A stretch of DNA of 64,000 nt, taken from positions 62,001 through 126,000 of the forward strand of contig SOPS01000001.1 of assembly GCA_005239175.1 (NCBI GenBank), written 5' to 3'. This stretch comes from a halophilic archaeon SHRA6. GTDB lineage: Archaea > Halobacteriota > Halobacteria > Halobacteriales > Haloferacaceae. The notes below the pieces were generated by a model, which was given only the letters and a program-made list of their open reading frames with translations, searched no databases and was not told where the DNA came from. This document shows, piece after piece, positions 53,143 to 62,775 of the stretch. Positions within the stretch are counted from its first letter, which is position 1. Each line of letters begins with the position of its first letter. Made by a program: the position numbers and the translations under genes.

Positions 53143-53149
53143 TTTTTAT
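53143..53149 (+). promoter_or_regulatory. TATA-like box of polB
   Basis: TTTTTAT is centred about 26 bases before the ATG at 53172. This spacing places the transcript start at or next to the start codon, as expected for a leaderless haloarchaeal mRNA, and supports the ATG at 53172 over more distant starts. Confidence 0.5.
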
Positions 53150-53171
53150 CGAGCAGGGCGGTACGTGTGGT

Positions 53172-56100
53172 ATGACGCAGTCGGATCTCGGTCAGTTCGG
53201 TTCCGCGGGTAATTCCGCTGATGATGCGGAATCGACGGCCGATGTCGCCGAAGCCGCGACGGTCGCTGGAAACGGGGAAGGCCACGTGAGCGACGTGGTC
53301 AACGTTGAAGACGCCCGATTCCCCGACGCGACGGGATACGTCGAACTGGCAATTACGCAAGTCGACTACACGATCGAGGGGTCGGGCCGAAACGAATATC
53401 CGGTGATCCACGTCTTTGGGCGGACACCCGACGGCACGGCCGAGCACGTCCGCGTACTCGGCTTCGAGCCGTATTTTTATGTACCAACTGAGACGCTCGA
53501 CGCTGACCCTGTCGAGGAGTACGATTCGATCGTCGACACGAGAGAGACCGATTACGACGGCAATCACTTCAAGAGCATTCGTGGCGAACGGCTCACGAAG
53601 GTCATCGCACGAACACCACGAGATGTGGGACAGATTCGTGACGATTTTGAGCACTACGAGGCAGACATCCTCTTCCCGAACCGGTTTTTGATCGACAAAG
53701 GCCTCGGTGGCGGCATTCGAGTGCCAGCACGGTACCTCGAAGATGACGGGCCGATCCAGATCCCCCACAAAGAGGCCGAACCAGCCGAAGTTGATGCGGA
53801 TATTCGGGTTAACATGTTCGACATCGAAGTCGACGATCGAAACGGCTTCCCCGAGGACGGCGAGGAGCCGATCGTCTGTCTCACGAGCCACGACTCCGTC
53901 GACGACACCTACATCGGCTGGCTGTACGAAGCACCCGTGGGCGATGGACGCACACCCGACGACCTGTCGGAGTACGAGCCGCTTCGCGAAGACACTGACA
54001 TCGAGATCCGATCGTTCGACAGCGAGGAAGCAATGCTCGAGGGATTCCTCGAGTACATTGAACAGACCGACCCTGATCTCCTGTCTGGGTGGAATTTTGA
54101 GGACTTCGACGCGCCGTACCTGCTCGATCGAATGGAGCTGTTGAATCCGAGGACCGACGCAGACCTTTCGATCGATCGGCTCTCCCGCGTTGGCGAGGTG
54201 TGGCGATCGGGATGGGGCGGTCCCGACATCAAAGGGCGGGTGGTCTTCGATCTGCTGTACGCGTACAAACGGACTCAGTTCACCGAGTTAGAGTCGTACC
54301 GACTCGATGCAGTCGGTGAGTTAGAACTCGACGTCGGCAAGGAACGGTACTCCGGAGACATCGGCGATCTGTGGGAGAACGACCCCACTCGATTGCTCGA
54401 GTACAATGTTCGAGACGTCGAGTTGTGTGTCGAGATCGATCGCAAGCAGGCGATCATCCCCTTCTGGGACGAGGTGCGAAAGTTCGTCGGCTGTAAGCTC
54501 GAAGACGCGCCGACGCCGGGGGACGCAGTCGACGTGTACGTCCTGCACAAAGCCCACGGGAAGTTTGCCCTGCCGACGAAGGGCCAACAAGAAACTGAAG
54601 ACTTCGAGGGTGGGGCGGTCTTCGACCCGATCACCGGCGTTCGCGAGAACGTAACGGTACTAGATTTAAAGAGCCTCTACCCAATGTGCATGGTAACAAT
54701 TAACGCAGGGCCAGAAACGAAGGTCGAGGAGGATTTCGACGGCGAGACCTATCGTGCACCCAACGGGACCCGGTTCCGCAAAGAGCCCGACGGGATCATG
54801 CGGGAGATGGTCGACGAACTCTTGACAGAACGCGAAGAGAAGAAATCGCTGCGGAACGAGCATGATCCGGGATCGGAGCCGTACGTCCAGTACGACAGAC
54901 AGCAGGGCGCGGTGAAGGTCATCATGAACTGCTTTACCCCGGACACGGACGTCCTGACGCCGGAGGGTGTCCGATCGATCACCGAACTAGACGTCGGAGA
55001 CCACGTGTACTCGCTCGATCCGAACACGATGACGATGGAAGTCAAGCCTGTAACCGAGACCCACTCGTATCCGGAGTATCGCGGTGACCTCGTCGACCTT
55101 CACACGGATGGAGTCGACTTCCGTGTGACGCCGAATCACCGAATGCTCGTACGAGACGCCGACGAGAACGCGAGCACCGAGGAAGGGTGGGAATTTGTCG
55201 AGGCAGGCGATCTCGATGCGGATGGACACTACGAACTGCCAACGGAGTGGACGTACGACGAGCCGATCGATCCCGCGGAGACAGTCGATCTCCGTGAACT
55301 GGTCGAAGACACGACAGGGATCGCCCGAATTGAAACAGATGGATCGGGGGCCGTTGCAACACCGGCTGGATCACAAACTGGCAAAGAGCGTGTCGAGCGC
55401 GTCAATCACGTCGATCGAGCGGCGTTCGTCAAATTGCTCGGTTGGTATATTACCGGCGGGGAACTGGCTCCCACAGAGACCGACCCATACCAGATCACAA
55501 TTTCGGTGGACGATCTTTCGGGAGAGAATCGATCGAACCTAGACGCCGTCGAAGCAGTCGTGGGTAACCTCGTCTCGAACTATCATCGAGACGATGGAGC
55601 AGTTCACTTTTCGAGCGAGCGCCTGTATCGTGTGCTCGAACGCTGCTGTGGGGGCAGTGAAAAGAAGACGATTCCAGACGTCGTGTTCGAGAGTTCGAAA
55701 GGCGTTCGACGCGCGTTCCTCGACGTGTTGGTTGCGGGTGGTGGGCAGTACGAAGACGGCGAGCGATCGTTCACGTACACGACCGAAAGTCAGCACCTTC
55801 GCGACGACGTGTTGCGGCTGTGTCTCACGTTGGGCCACACCGGACAGTACACACGGGAAGCGGGGGTATGGCACGTTCGATCGGATCAGGCGCAGCAAGC
55901 GACGGTCCAGATGGATCGGGATAGCTCGATCGCAACCGCGACAGCTGGCGTCTACTGCGTAACGGTGGCCGACAACCACACGCTGCTTGCGGGGCGAAAC
56001 GGGACGTTCCAGTTCGTCGGCCAGTCGCTGTACGGCGTGACCGGGTGGGATCGGTTCCGTCTGTACGACAAAGAGGGCGCAGCAGCGGTCACCGCAACCG

Positions 56101-58319
56101 GGAGAGAGGTTATCAATTTCACAGAGACGGCCGCGAATGAGTTGGACTACGAAGTCGCATACGGCGACAGTGTCACCGGCGATCGGCCCGTAGTTGTTCG
56201 AGATCCAGACGGGATGATGCAGGTCAAGCCAATCCGAGAGTTGTTTGCGATGGCGACCGCCGAGCCCGCTGAGAGTGATCTGGTCGTTACTGCAGACGGT
56301 GGCGTCGTCAGCGAAACACAGCGCGGAAAAAATCGTCGATCGCTTCCAGGGTGGGAAGCACTATCGCTGGCGGATGATGGGACTCCGGAGTGGCAGCCCA
56401 TTTCGCAGGTAATCAGACACCAAACCGATACGCCAGTCGTTCGTCTCCAACACAAGTTTGGAGAGTCAGAAACGACCACTGATCACTCCTATATTGTCGA
56501 GGAGGCTGGACGCTACGTCGAATCATCGCCGGAAGACGTGACAGAGCCGCTGCGAATTCCGGACGTACCAGCGGTCGAGACGATCGAGACGATCGACGTG
56601 TATGAGGTACTCTCTGGGTATACGAGAGCATACGCTGATGGACGAAGCGTTGGAACAGCGAATGCAGAAACGAAAGTAAACCGAGTCCATGCAGATGATG
56701 ATCGTGTCTGGTTCGGACATGCTCATCACGGTGCTCTCGATACCAAAGTTACCGTCCAGCGGTATATTGATCTCAACTCCGAGGATGGCAAAGCACTGGT
56801 TCGGCTGTTAGCGGCATACGTGACAGAAGGAAGTGCCTCGACAATCGAAACAACTGATACAAAGTTTGGCGTGAGTATCTCCGAAAGCCGCCGATCATGG
56901 CTGCAGCAACTGCAATCGGATTACCAGCGACTCTTCGAAGGCGCAAAAACGAGCATTATTTCCTCTGATTCGAAGACAAAACGGACTGTCGAATGGAACG
57001 ACGGTGAAGCCTCGACGACATACAACGATGAGACGTTGAAACTACAAATGATGAACGAGCTCTCGGCAGTATTCTTCCGAGAGTTTGCTGGGCAAACCTC
57101 ACGAGGAAAGCGTGTGCCGAATTGTGTGTACCATTTGCCTGAAGAACTGCAGGCATTGTTCATCACAACAGCCGTTGAGGGGGACGGCTCACGGAAGTTC
57201 CCTCGATATAGTGATGAATACTGTGAACGAAACTTCGATTTCGAGACGACAAGCCGTGAACTCGCAGCGGGGCTCTCGATGTTACTCACACAGCGTGGGC
57301 AGAGACATTCGCTCAAGTACCGGAGCGAGAAGGAAAGCTATACAATCAGAACGTGTGACTTCTATCGATCTGGGCGCGATCCGGTTGTAAAACAGATTGA
57401 GCATGATGGATATGTCTACGATCTGAGCGTCGAGACAAATCAGAATTTTGTCGATGGGGTTGGTGGGATCGTCCTCCATAACACTGATTCCGTTATGTTA
57501 GAGCTTGGCCGTGATGTGGAAAAATCCGAGGCGATCGACCAGTCATTCGACATTGAGGAGTACATAAACGGACGGTATGACGACTTCGCGCGCGAAGAGT
57601 TGAATGCAGATGTCCATCGATTCCAGATCGAGTTCGAGAAGCTCTATCGGCGCTTTTTCCAGGCGGGCCGCAAGAAGCGCTACGCGGGCCACATCATCTG
57701 GAAGGAAGGCAAAGACGTCGACGACATCGACATCACCGGCTTCGAGTACAAACGATCGGACATTGCCCAGATCACAAAAGAGGTCCAACTGAACGTGATC
57801 GAGACGATCGTCACAGGAGATGACATCCAGGCTGACCTCGAGGAAGTAAAGACGTATCTCAACGAGATCATCACTGGCTTTTTGAACGGCGAGCGATCGC
57901 TGGAGGAGATCGGTATTCCGGGCGGGATCGGCAAACGGCTGTCGAACTACGATACCGACACCGCCCAGGTTCGGGGGGCGAAGTACGCAAACCACATGCT
58001 GGGGACGAATTTCGATCGCGGCTCGAAGCCGAAACGGCTGTATCTGAAAAAGGTCCATCCGGATTTCTGGCAACGGATGGAAAACGAGCGTGGGCTCGAT
58101 CCACAGACTGACCCGCTGTACGGGGAGTTCAAGCGGAATCCGGACGTTATCTGTTTCGAGTACGCCGACCAGGTTCCAGAGGAGTTCGAAATCGACTGGG
58201 AGAAGATGCTCGAAAAGACGCTGAAAGGGCCGATCGAGCGCGTCATCGAGGCGCTCGGGATGTCGTGGGACGAGGTCAAAAGCGGCCAGGAACAGACGGG
58301 TCTTGGCAGCTTCATGTAA
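53172..58319 (+). CDS. polB: DNA polymerase, family B, precursor with two inteins
   Basis: A 1715-residue precursor; removing the two inteins leaves about 912 residues, normal for haloarchaeal PolB. The 3'-5' exonuclease region is NMFDIEVDD (near residue 215) and WNFEDFDAPYLLDR. Polymerase motif A is VLDLKSLYPMCM (near 496). Motif B (KVIMN-SLYG) is split by intein 1 and motif C (YGD-TDSVM) by intein 2. The C-terminus ends TGLGSFM, a likely PCNA-binding motif (QTGLGSF). The open frame continues back to 52776 but overlaps the DUF7331-type gene; the ATG at 53172 has the better promoter. It is the replicative or repair polymerase. Confidence 0.96.
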   Translation: MTQSDLGQFGSAGNSADDAESTADVAEAATVAGNGEGHVSDVVNVEDARFPDATGYVELAITQVDYTIEGSGRNEYPVIHVFGRTPDGTAEHVRVLGFEPYFYVPTETLDADPVEEYDSIVDTRETDYDGNHFKSIRGERLTKVIARTPRDVGQIRDDFEHYEADILFPNRFLIDKGLGGGIRVPARYLEDDGPIQIPHKEAEPAEVDADIRVNMFDIEVDDRNGFPEDGEEPIVCLTSHDSVDDTYIGWLYEAPVGDGRTPDDLSEYEPLREDTDIEIRSFDSEEAMLEGFLEYIEQTDPDLLSGWNFEDFDAPYLLDRMELLNPRTDADLSIDRLSRVGEVWRSGWGGPDIKGRVVFDLLYAYKRTQFTELESYRLDAVGELELDVGKERYSGDIGDLWENDPTRLLEYNVRDVELCVEIDRKQAIIPFWDEVRKFVGCKLEDAPTPGDAVDVYVLHKAHGKFALPTKGQQETEDFEGGAVFDPITGVRENVTVLDLKSLYPMCMVTINAGPETKVEEDFDGETYRAPNGTRFRKEPDGIMREMVDELLTEREEKKSLRNEHDPGSEPYVQYDRQQGAVKVIMNCFTPDTDVLTPEGVRSITELDVGDHVYSLDPNTMTMEVKPVTETHSYPEYRGDLVDLHTDGVDFRVTPNHRMLVRDADENASTEEGWEFVEAGDLDADGHYELPTEWTYDEPIDPAETVDLRELVEDTTGIARIETDGSGAVATPAGSQTGKERVERVNHVDRAAFVKLLGWYITGGELAPTETDPYQITISVDDLSGENRSNLDAVEAVVGNLVSNYHRDDGAVHFSSERLYRVLERCCGGSEKKTIPDVVFESSKGVRRAFLDVLVAGGGQYEDGERSFTYTTESQHLRDDVLRLCLTLGHTGQYTREAGVWHVRSDQAQQATVQMDRDSSIATATAGVYCVTVADNHTLLAGRNGTFQFVGQSLYGVTGWDRFRLYDKEGAAAVTATGREVINFTETAANELDYEVAYGDSVTGDRPVVVRDPDGMMQVKPIRELFAMATAEPAESDLVVTADGGVVSETQRGKNRRSLPGWEALSLADDGTPEWQPISQVIRHQTDTPVVRLQHKFGESETTTDHSYIVEEAGRYVESSPEDVTEPLRIPDVPAVETIETIDVYEVLSGYTRAYADGRSVGTANAETKVNRVHADDDRVWFGHAHHGALDTKVTVQRYIDLNSEDGKALVRLLAAYVTEGSASTIETTDTKFGVSISESRRSWLQQLQSDYQRLFEGAKTSIISSDSKTKRTVEWNDGEASTTYNDETLKLQMMNELSAVFFREFAGQTSRGKRVPNCVYHLPEELQALFITTAVEGDGSRKFPRYSDEYCERNFDFETTSRELAAGLSMLLTQRGQRHSLKYRSEKESYTIRTCDFYRSGRDPVVKQIEHDGYVYDLSVETNQNFVDGVGGIVLHNTDSVMLELGRDVEKSEAIDQSFDIEEYINGRYDDFAREELNADVHRFQIEFEKLYRRFFQAGRKKRYAGHIIWKEGKDVDDIDITGFEYKRSDIAQITKEVQLNVIETIVTGDDIQADLEEVKTYLNEIITGFLNGERSLEEIGIPGGIGKRLSNYDTDTAQVRGAKYANHMLGTNFDRGSKPKRLYLKKVHPDFWQRMENERGLDPQTDPLYGEFKRNPDVICFEYADQVPEEFEIDWEKMLEKTLKGPIERVIEALGMSWDEVKSGQEQTGLGSFM
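54930..56024 (+). other. Intein 1 in PolB (motif B site), residues 587-951
   Basis: 365 residues starting with Cys (CFTPDTDVLTPEGVRS, block A) and ending GTFQFVGQ before the Ser of SLYG. Block B is VDFRVTPNHRML; the C-terminal splicing strand is GVYCVTVADNHTLLAG. It ends in Gly-Gln instead of the usual His-Asn, a rare variant. The endonuclease region keeps the LAGLIDADG spacing (FVKLLGWYITGGEL, RAFLDVLVAGGGQYEDG), but Gly replaces the catalytic acidic residues in both, so nuclease activity is probably lost. Codon usage resembles the host. Confidence 0.9.
56169..57482 (+). other. Intein 2 in PolB (motif C site), residues 1000-1437
   Basis: 438 residues starting with Ser (SVTGDRPVVVRDPDGMMQVK) and ending GGIVLHN before the Thr of TDSVM. 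Block B is ETTTDHSYIV and the C-terminal strand VYDLSVETNQNFVDG. The endonuclease motifs LLAAYVTEGSAS and ALFITTAVEGDGSRKF both keep the acidic residue, so it may be active. The DNA, above all from about 56640 to 57480, is clearly richer in A and T than the flanking exteins, which suggests recent arrival by horizontal transfer. Confidence 0.92.
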
Positions 58320-58516
58320 CAACAGCGGCTGTTTCTTCGGTCGATTCCCGGAAATCAAGTGAATATTATTCGGAGGAGAAATAATATACTTGAAAAAGAA
58401 GACAAGGTGTTTTGAATTTCACAAACAAAGTTTTCTAAGAGAGAATTACAGCGGGTAAATGCGTAACCATTATGCATCCAAACCCCTATCGTTCAGTCAC
58501 GAGGGACAACACTACA

Positions 58517-59440
58517 ATGGCAACACTCGAAATCAAAAACCTTCACGCTGAAGTGGCTGAAGAGGACGGCGAAACGATTCTTCGCGGCGTCGATCTTACG
58601 GTCAACTCCGGCGAGATTCACGCGCTCATGGGACCGAACGGCTCCGGGAAATCGACAACAGCAAAGATCATTGCCGGCCATCCGGCCTATCGCGTCACTG
58701 ACGGGGAGATACTGCTGCATCTCGATGAACAAGACGTTGCCGACATCGACGAGGAGCTAGACGAAGACGATTACACCTGGAATCTCCTCGAACTCGAGCC
58801 GAACGAGCGAGCGGCACTGGGTATCTTCCTTGGCTTCCAGTACCCAGCAGAGATCGAAGGCGTAACGATGACCAACTTCCTCCGCCAGGCGCTGAACGCG
58901 AAGGCCGACGAGCGTGAGGAACTGTTCGAAGACGAAGACGAGGACGCTGCCGAGGCTGAGGAAGAAGAAGACACAGGCTACGACACCTCGCCGATGGAAG
59001 GTCCGGCCGACGACGGCGAAATTGGCGTTGCGGAGTTCCAACAGTTGCTCAAAGAGAAGATGGAGCTACTCGACATGGACGAGAAGTTCGCTCGCCGTTA
59101 CCTCAACGCCGGCTTCTCCGGCGGTGAGAAGAAACAAAACGAGGTCCTGCAGGCTGCAATTCTCGAGCCGGCGGTCGCCGTGCTCGACGAGATCGACTCG
59201 GGGCTCGACATCGATCGTCTCCAGGACGTCTCGAAGGGAATCAACGCGCTGCGCGACGAGCAGGGAACGGGAATCCTCCAGATTACCCACTACCAGCGAA
59301 TCCTCGACTACGTCGAACCCGACCACGTCCACGTCATGCTCGACGGCAAAGTCGTCAAGAGCGGCGACGCCTCGCTGGCCGAGGAACTCGAGGACAAAGG
59401 ATACGACTGGATCCGCGAGGAAGTATACCAGGCTGCGTAA
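58517..59440 (+). CDS. sufC: Fe-S cluster assembly ATPase SufC
   Basis: A 307-residue ABC ATPase. Walker A is GPNGSGKST (39-47), the signature is NAGFSGGEKKQNEVLQAAI and Walker B LEPAVAVLDEIDSGLDIDRL. It is longer than typical SufC (about 250 residues) because of an acidic insertion around residues 130-165 (rich in E and D), probably a halophilic adaptation. The ATG at 58517 is preferred to an upstream in-frame ATG at 58472. It heads the suf operon and powers the SufB-SufD scaffold. Confidence 0.96.
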   Translation: MATLEIKNLHAEVAEEDGETILRGVDLTVNSGEIHALMGPNGSGKSTTAKIIAGHPAYRVTDGEILLHLDEQDVADIDEELDEDDYTWNLLELEPNERAALGIFLGFQYPAEIEGVTMTNFLRQALNAKADEREELFEDEDEDAAEAEEEEDTGYDTSPMEGPADDGEIGVAEFQQLLKEKMELLDMDEKFARRYLNAGFSGGEKKQNEVLQAAILEPAVAVLDEIDSGLDIDRLQDVSKGINALRDEQGTGILQITHYQRILDYVEPDHVHVMLDGKVVKSGDASLAEELEDKGYDWIREEVYQAA

Positions 59441-59491
59441 CCAATTACAATTACGCACAGGCATATACGTTAGCAAACGAAACTACACATC

Positions 59492-60919
59492 ATGAGTTCA
59501 GAAGACCACCTCAAACAGACAGATACCGAAGCTCGCTTCGAGTTCAAGAAGGAACAGAAGTCCGCGTTCCAGGCCGAGAAAGGCCTCACCGAAGAGACGA
59601 TCCGCGTCATCTCCGAGGACAAAGACGAACCCGAGTGGATGCTCGAGCGCCGCCTCCGTGCGCTCAAGCACTTCCAAAAAATGCCGATGCCAACCGGCTG
59701 GCCCGAGATCCCAGATCTCTCGGAAGTCGACGTTAACGCGATTATCCCGTACATTCGTCCGGATATCGACGTCCGCGGCGGCGTTGACGACTGGCGTGAC
59801 CTCCCCGACGAGATCAAAGACACCTTCGACAAACTCGGTATTCCGGAGGCAGAAAAGAACGCGCTCTCGGGCGTCGGCGCGCAGTACGAGTCCGAGATCG
59901 TCTATCAGAACATGCAAGAACAGTGGGAGAAGAAGGGCGTCATCTTCTGTGACATGGACAAGGCCGTCCAAGAGCACGAAGAGATCGTCAAAGAGTACTT
60001 CATGACGAAGTGCGTCCCGCCAAGCGACAACAAGTTCGCTGCGCTCCACGGCGCGATCTGGTCTGGCGGCTCGTTCGTCTACGTCCCTGAGGACGTGACC
60101 GTCGAGATGCCCGTCCAGGCGTACTTCCGGATGAACTCCGAGGGGATGGGCCAGTTCGAACACACCCTCATCGTCGCCGAAAAGGGATCCGAAGTCCACT
60201 ACATCGAGGGCTGCTCGGCGCCGAAGTACTCGGCGTTCAACCTCCACTCGGGCGGCGTCGAAGTCTTCGTTGGCGAAGACGCCCACGTCCAGTACAGCAC
60301 CGTCCAGAACTGGTCGAAAAACACCTACAACCTCAACACCAAGCGCGCGATCGTCGAGAAGAACGGGCGCATGGAGTGGATCTCGGGCTCGATGGGCTCG
60401 AAGGCAACCATGCTGTACCCCGCCTCGATCCTCAAGGGCCGCGGCGCATCGGACAACCACATCACGATCGCGTTCGCCGGCGAGGGCCAGAACATCGACA
60501 CTGGCGCGAAGGTGTACCACAACGCACCCGACACCAAGTCGACGATCGAGTCCAAGTCGATCTCGAAGGATGGCGGTCGGACCAACTACCGCGGGCTCGT
60601 TCACATCGCTGACGGCGCAGAGAACTCCTCGACCGCTGTCGAGTGTGACGCGCTGATGTTCGACAACAAGTCGACATCGGACACCATGCCGTACATGGAG
60701 ATCAACGAGTCGAAGGTCGATGTCGCCCACGAGGCGACTGTCGGGAAGATCGGCGACGAGGACATCTTCTACCTCCAGTCGCGCGGACTGGATGACGACG
60801 ACGCGAAACAGATGATCGTCTCGGGCTTCATCGAGCCGATCACAGAAGAGCTGCCGATCGAGTACGCTGTTGAGCTGAACCGGCTCGTCGAACTCGAGAT
60901 GGAGGGATCGCTCGGATGA
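59492..60919 (+). CDS. sufB: Fe-S cluster assembly scaffold SufB
   Basis: A 475-residue SufB: VYQNMQEQWEKKGVIFCDMDKA near the middle, the beta-helix core with EVHYIEGCSAPKYSAFNLHSGGVEVFVGE, and a C-terminus with FYLQSRGLDDDDAKQMIVSGF. Cysteine is rare in the protein; Cys in EGCSAPKY is the likely cluster site. The gene lies 51 bases after sufC and its stop overlaps sufD by four bases. Confidence 0.97.
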   Translation: MSSEDHLKQTDTEARFEFKKEQKSAFQAEKGLTEETIRVISEDKDEPEWMLERRLRALKHFQKMPMPTGWPEIPDLSEVDVNAIIPYIRPDIDVRGGVDDWRDLPDEIKDTFDKLGIPEAEKNALSGVGAQYESEIVYQNMQEQWEKKGVIFCDMDKAVQEHEEIVKEYFMTKCVPPSDNKFAALHGAIWSGGSFVYVPEDVTVEMPVQAYFRMNSEGMGQFEHTLIVAEKGSEVHYIEGCSAPKYSAFNLHSGGVEVFVGEDAHVQYSTVQNWSKNTYNLNTKRAIVEKNGRMEWISGSMGSKATMLYPASILKGRGASDNHITIAFAGEGQNIDTGAKVYHNAPDTKSTIESKSISKDGGRTNYRGLVHIADGAENSSTAVECDALMFDNKSTSDTMPYMEINESKVDVAHEATVGKIGDEDIFYLQSRGLDDDDAKQMIVSGFIEPITEELPIEYAVELNRLVELEMEGSLG

Positions 60920-62127
60920 GCGTGCAGGTCCCAGCAACGCTCTCGGCAGAGACTGTCGAGAAAATCGCTGAGGAGCGAAACGAGCCCGAGTGGCTGCTCG
61001 AGGCTCGCCTCGACGCACTCGACGCGCTCGAAGACGTCGAACTCCCAGATGTTATCCAGACACCGGGGCGACGGTGGACCAACCTCGAAGCACTCGATTT
61101 CGAGGCGCTCGTCGATCCGCTCAACCAGTCTGACGAGACCGAACGCGTGAGCGCCGAGGGCGCGACAGTCCTGTCGTTCGTCGACGCGCTCGACGAGCAC
61201 GAGGACCTGCTCCGCGAGCACTTTGGGTCAGTGATTGATCCGGAGACGAACTACCTCACCGCGCTGTCGGCAGCGCTGTTTACCACGGGGACGTTCATCT
61301 ACGTGCCAGAGGGCGTCGACGCTGAAGACGTGAAGATCCGCGCGGAGATGAACTCGCGAACCCTGTTCAGCCACACGCTCGTCGTTACCGAGAAGTCGGG
61401 ATCGGCGACGATCCTCGAGTCGATCGAGAGCGGCGAGGACACCGATGGCGAGGACCGATACTTCAGCAACATCGTCGAGGTCGTCGCTGGCGAGAACAGC
61501 TACGTCCAGTACGGTTCGTTGCAGAACCTCAACGAGGACACCTACCACTACACGCTCAAGCGCGCGGACGCGGACACCTACGCGACCGCAAACTGGATCG
61601 AGGGTAACATCGGCTCGCGGCTGACCCGCTCTGACGTCGAAACCGAGCTGAATGGCGACGGATCGGAGAGCAAGATTGTCGGCTCGTTCTTCGGCCACGA
61701 GGACCAACACCTCGACGTCAACGCTCGTGTCTGGCACAAGGCCGAGCACACGACCGCTGATCTCGTGACCCGCGGCGTGCTCGATGACACGGCTCGATCG
61801 GTCTACGAGGGCGTCCAGGACGTTGGTGTCGACGCGTGGAACACGAGTTCATACCAGCGTGAGAACACGCTGATGCTCTCTGATGAGTCTGAGGCCGACG
61901 CATCGCCGAAGCTCATCATCCACAACCACGACACCGAGGCGAGCCACTCGGCGACGGTCGGACAGGTCGATGCAGAGGATCTGTTCTACATGACCTCGCG
62001 GTCGATCGATCCGCTCACTGCACGGAACATGCTCGTTGAGGGCTTCTTCGTGCCGGTGCTCGAAGAGATCGACGTCGACGAGTTCCGTGAGGACCTCCAG
62101 GAACTCATCGCGGCACGGCTCAGATAA
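60916..62127 (+). CDS. sufD: Fe-S cluster assembly protein SufD
   Basis: A 403-residue SufD-type protein, homologous to SufB in its beta-helix (IYVPEGVDAEDVKIRAEMNS, then HIDVNARVWH-like FGHEDQHLDVNARVWHKAEH) and in its end (DLFYMTSRSIDPLTARNMLVEGF). It lacks cysteine at the SufB cluster position. It joins SufB and SufC in the scaffold complex. Start overlaps sufB by ATGA. Confidence 0.95.
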   Translation: MSVQVPATLSAETVEKIAEERNEPEWLLEARLDALDALEDVELPDVIQTPGRRWTNLEALDFEALVDPLNQSDETERVSAEGATVLSFVDALDEHEDLLREHFGSVIDPETNYLTALSAALFTTGTFIYVPEGVDAEDVKIRAEMNSRTLFSHTLVVTEKSGSATILESIESGEDTDGEDRYFSNIVEVVAGENSYVQYGSLQNLNEDTYHYTLKRADADTYATANWIEGNIGSRLTRSDVETELNGDGSESKIVGSFFGHEDQHLDVNARVWHKAEHTTADLVTRGVLDDTARSVYEGVQDVGVDAWNTSSYQRENTLMLSDESEADASPKLIIHNHDTEASHSATVGQVDAEDLFYMTSRSIDPLTARNMLVEGFFVPVLEEIDVDEFREDLQELIAARLR

Positions 62128-62277
62128 CGCGGCTGCTGTCGCGTTGTTCCAGGGGCCGCCAGACGGCCGGCGGCTGTCGCCTTTTATTTCGGAGGGAATC
62201 GCTTAAGTCCGTCACACGCTCACACCGAGTATGCGCTGTATCGCGTCGATAGAACGGATGTCACGGGTGAACCGGCC

Positions 62278-62775
62278 ATGAGCGTCGGTCATTCGGTGAC
62301 GTCGGATCACCAGCTCGCGCGGCTGTTGCAGATCGGAATCGTCCTCGAAGAGGTTGTGGAGGCGCGTGCGCACCACCACTACCAATCGCTCGCCGAAGAG
62401 GATCGCGACCTCGACGACGAGATCGAGTCGCTGCTGGAACATGCCGCCGAAGAGTCAGCCGAGCACCGCAATGCCCTCGAAGAACTCATCGCGGGGCTCG
62501 AAGCCGACAGCGTCCCCTTCGAAGAGATCGAGACGCTCGTCGAGGCCCAGTATGGGCAAACGAAACCGGAAGACTTCGACGGCATTCTGTACGATCAACT
62601 GTGCAACGAGGAAACCGCCTACAAGTTCTACGACGACCTGATCAAGGCGATCGAGGACAGTGACGTCGAGTTTTCGGTCGATCGAGCGACCCTGCTGTCA
62701 GTATTACGGGACCTCCGGGCGGCCGAACGCGACGGCGTCGAGCGGGTAACGACGATTATGGAGGAACGAGCATGA
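62278..62775 (+). CDS. Ferritin-like / rubrerythrin-type protein
   Basis: A 165-residue four-helix protein with ExxH-type di-iron motifs (EEVVEARAHHHYQSL, EEDRDLDDEIESLLEHAAEESAEHRNALEELIAG) and a C-terminal pair of helices. The family includes ferritin-like proteins that bind or oxidise iron; the closest type cannot be fixed without a search. Its position between sufCBD and a DtxR-type regulator fits iron handling. Confidence 0.78.
   Translation: MSVGHSVTSDHQLARLLQIGIVLEEVVEARAHHHYQSLAEEDRDLDDEIESLLEHAAEESAEHRNALEELIAGLEADSVPFEEIETLVEAQYGQTKPEDFDGILYDQLCNEETAYKFYDDLIKAIEDSDVEFSVDRATLLSVLRDLRAAERDGVERVTTIMEERA

Noticed and set aside
52776-53171. N-terminal extension of the polymerase frame.
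   Set aside because: It overlaps the DUF7331-type gene, shows no family similarity, and a TATA-like box stands at the right distance from the ATG at 53172.
59498-61018. 506-residue open frame on the minus strand opposite sufB.
   Set aside because: SufB and SufD on the plus strand are certain. In GC-rich haloarchaeal DNA long antisense frames are common.
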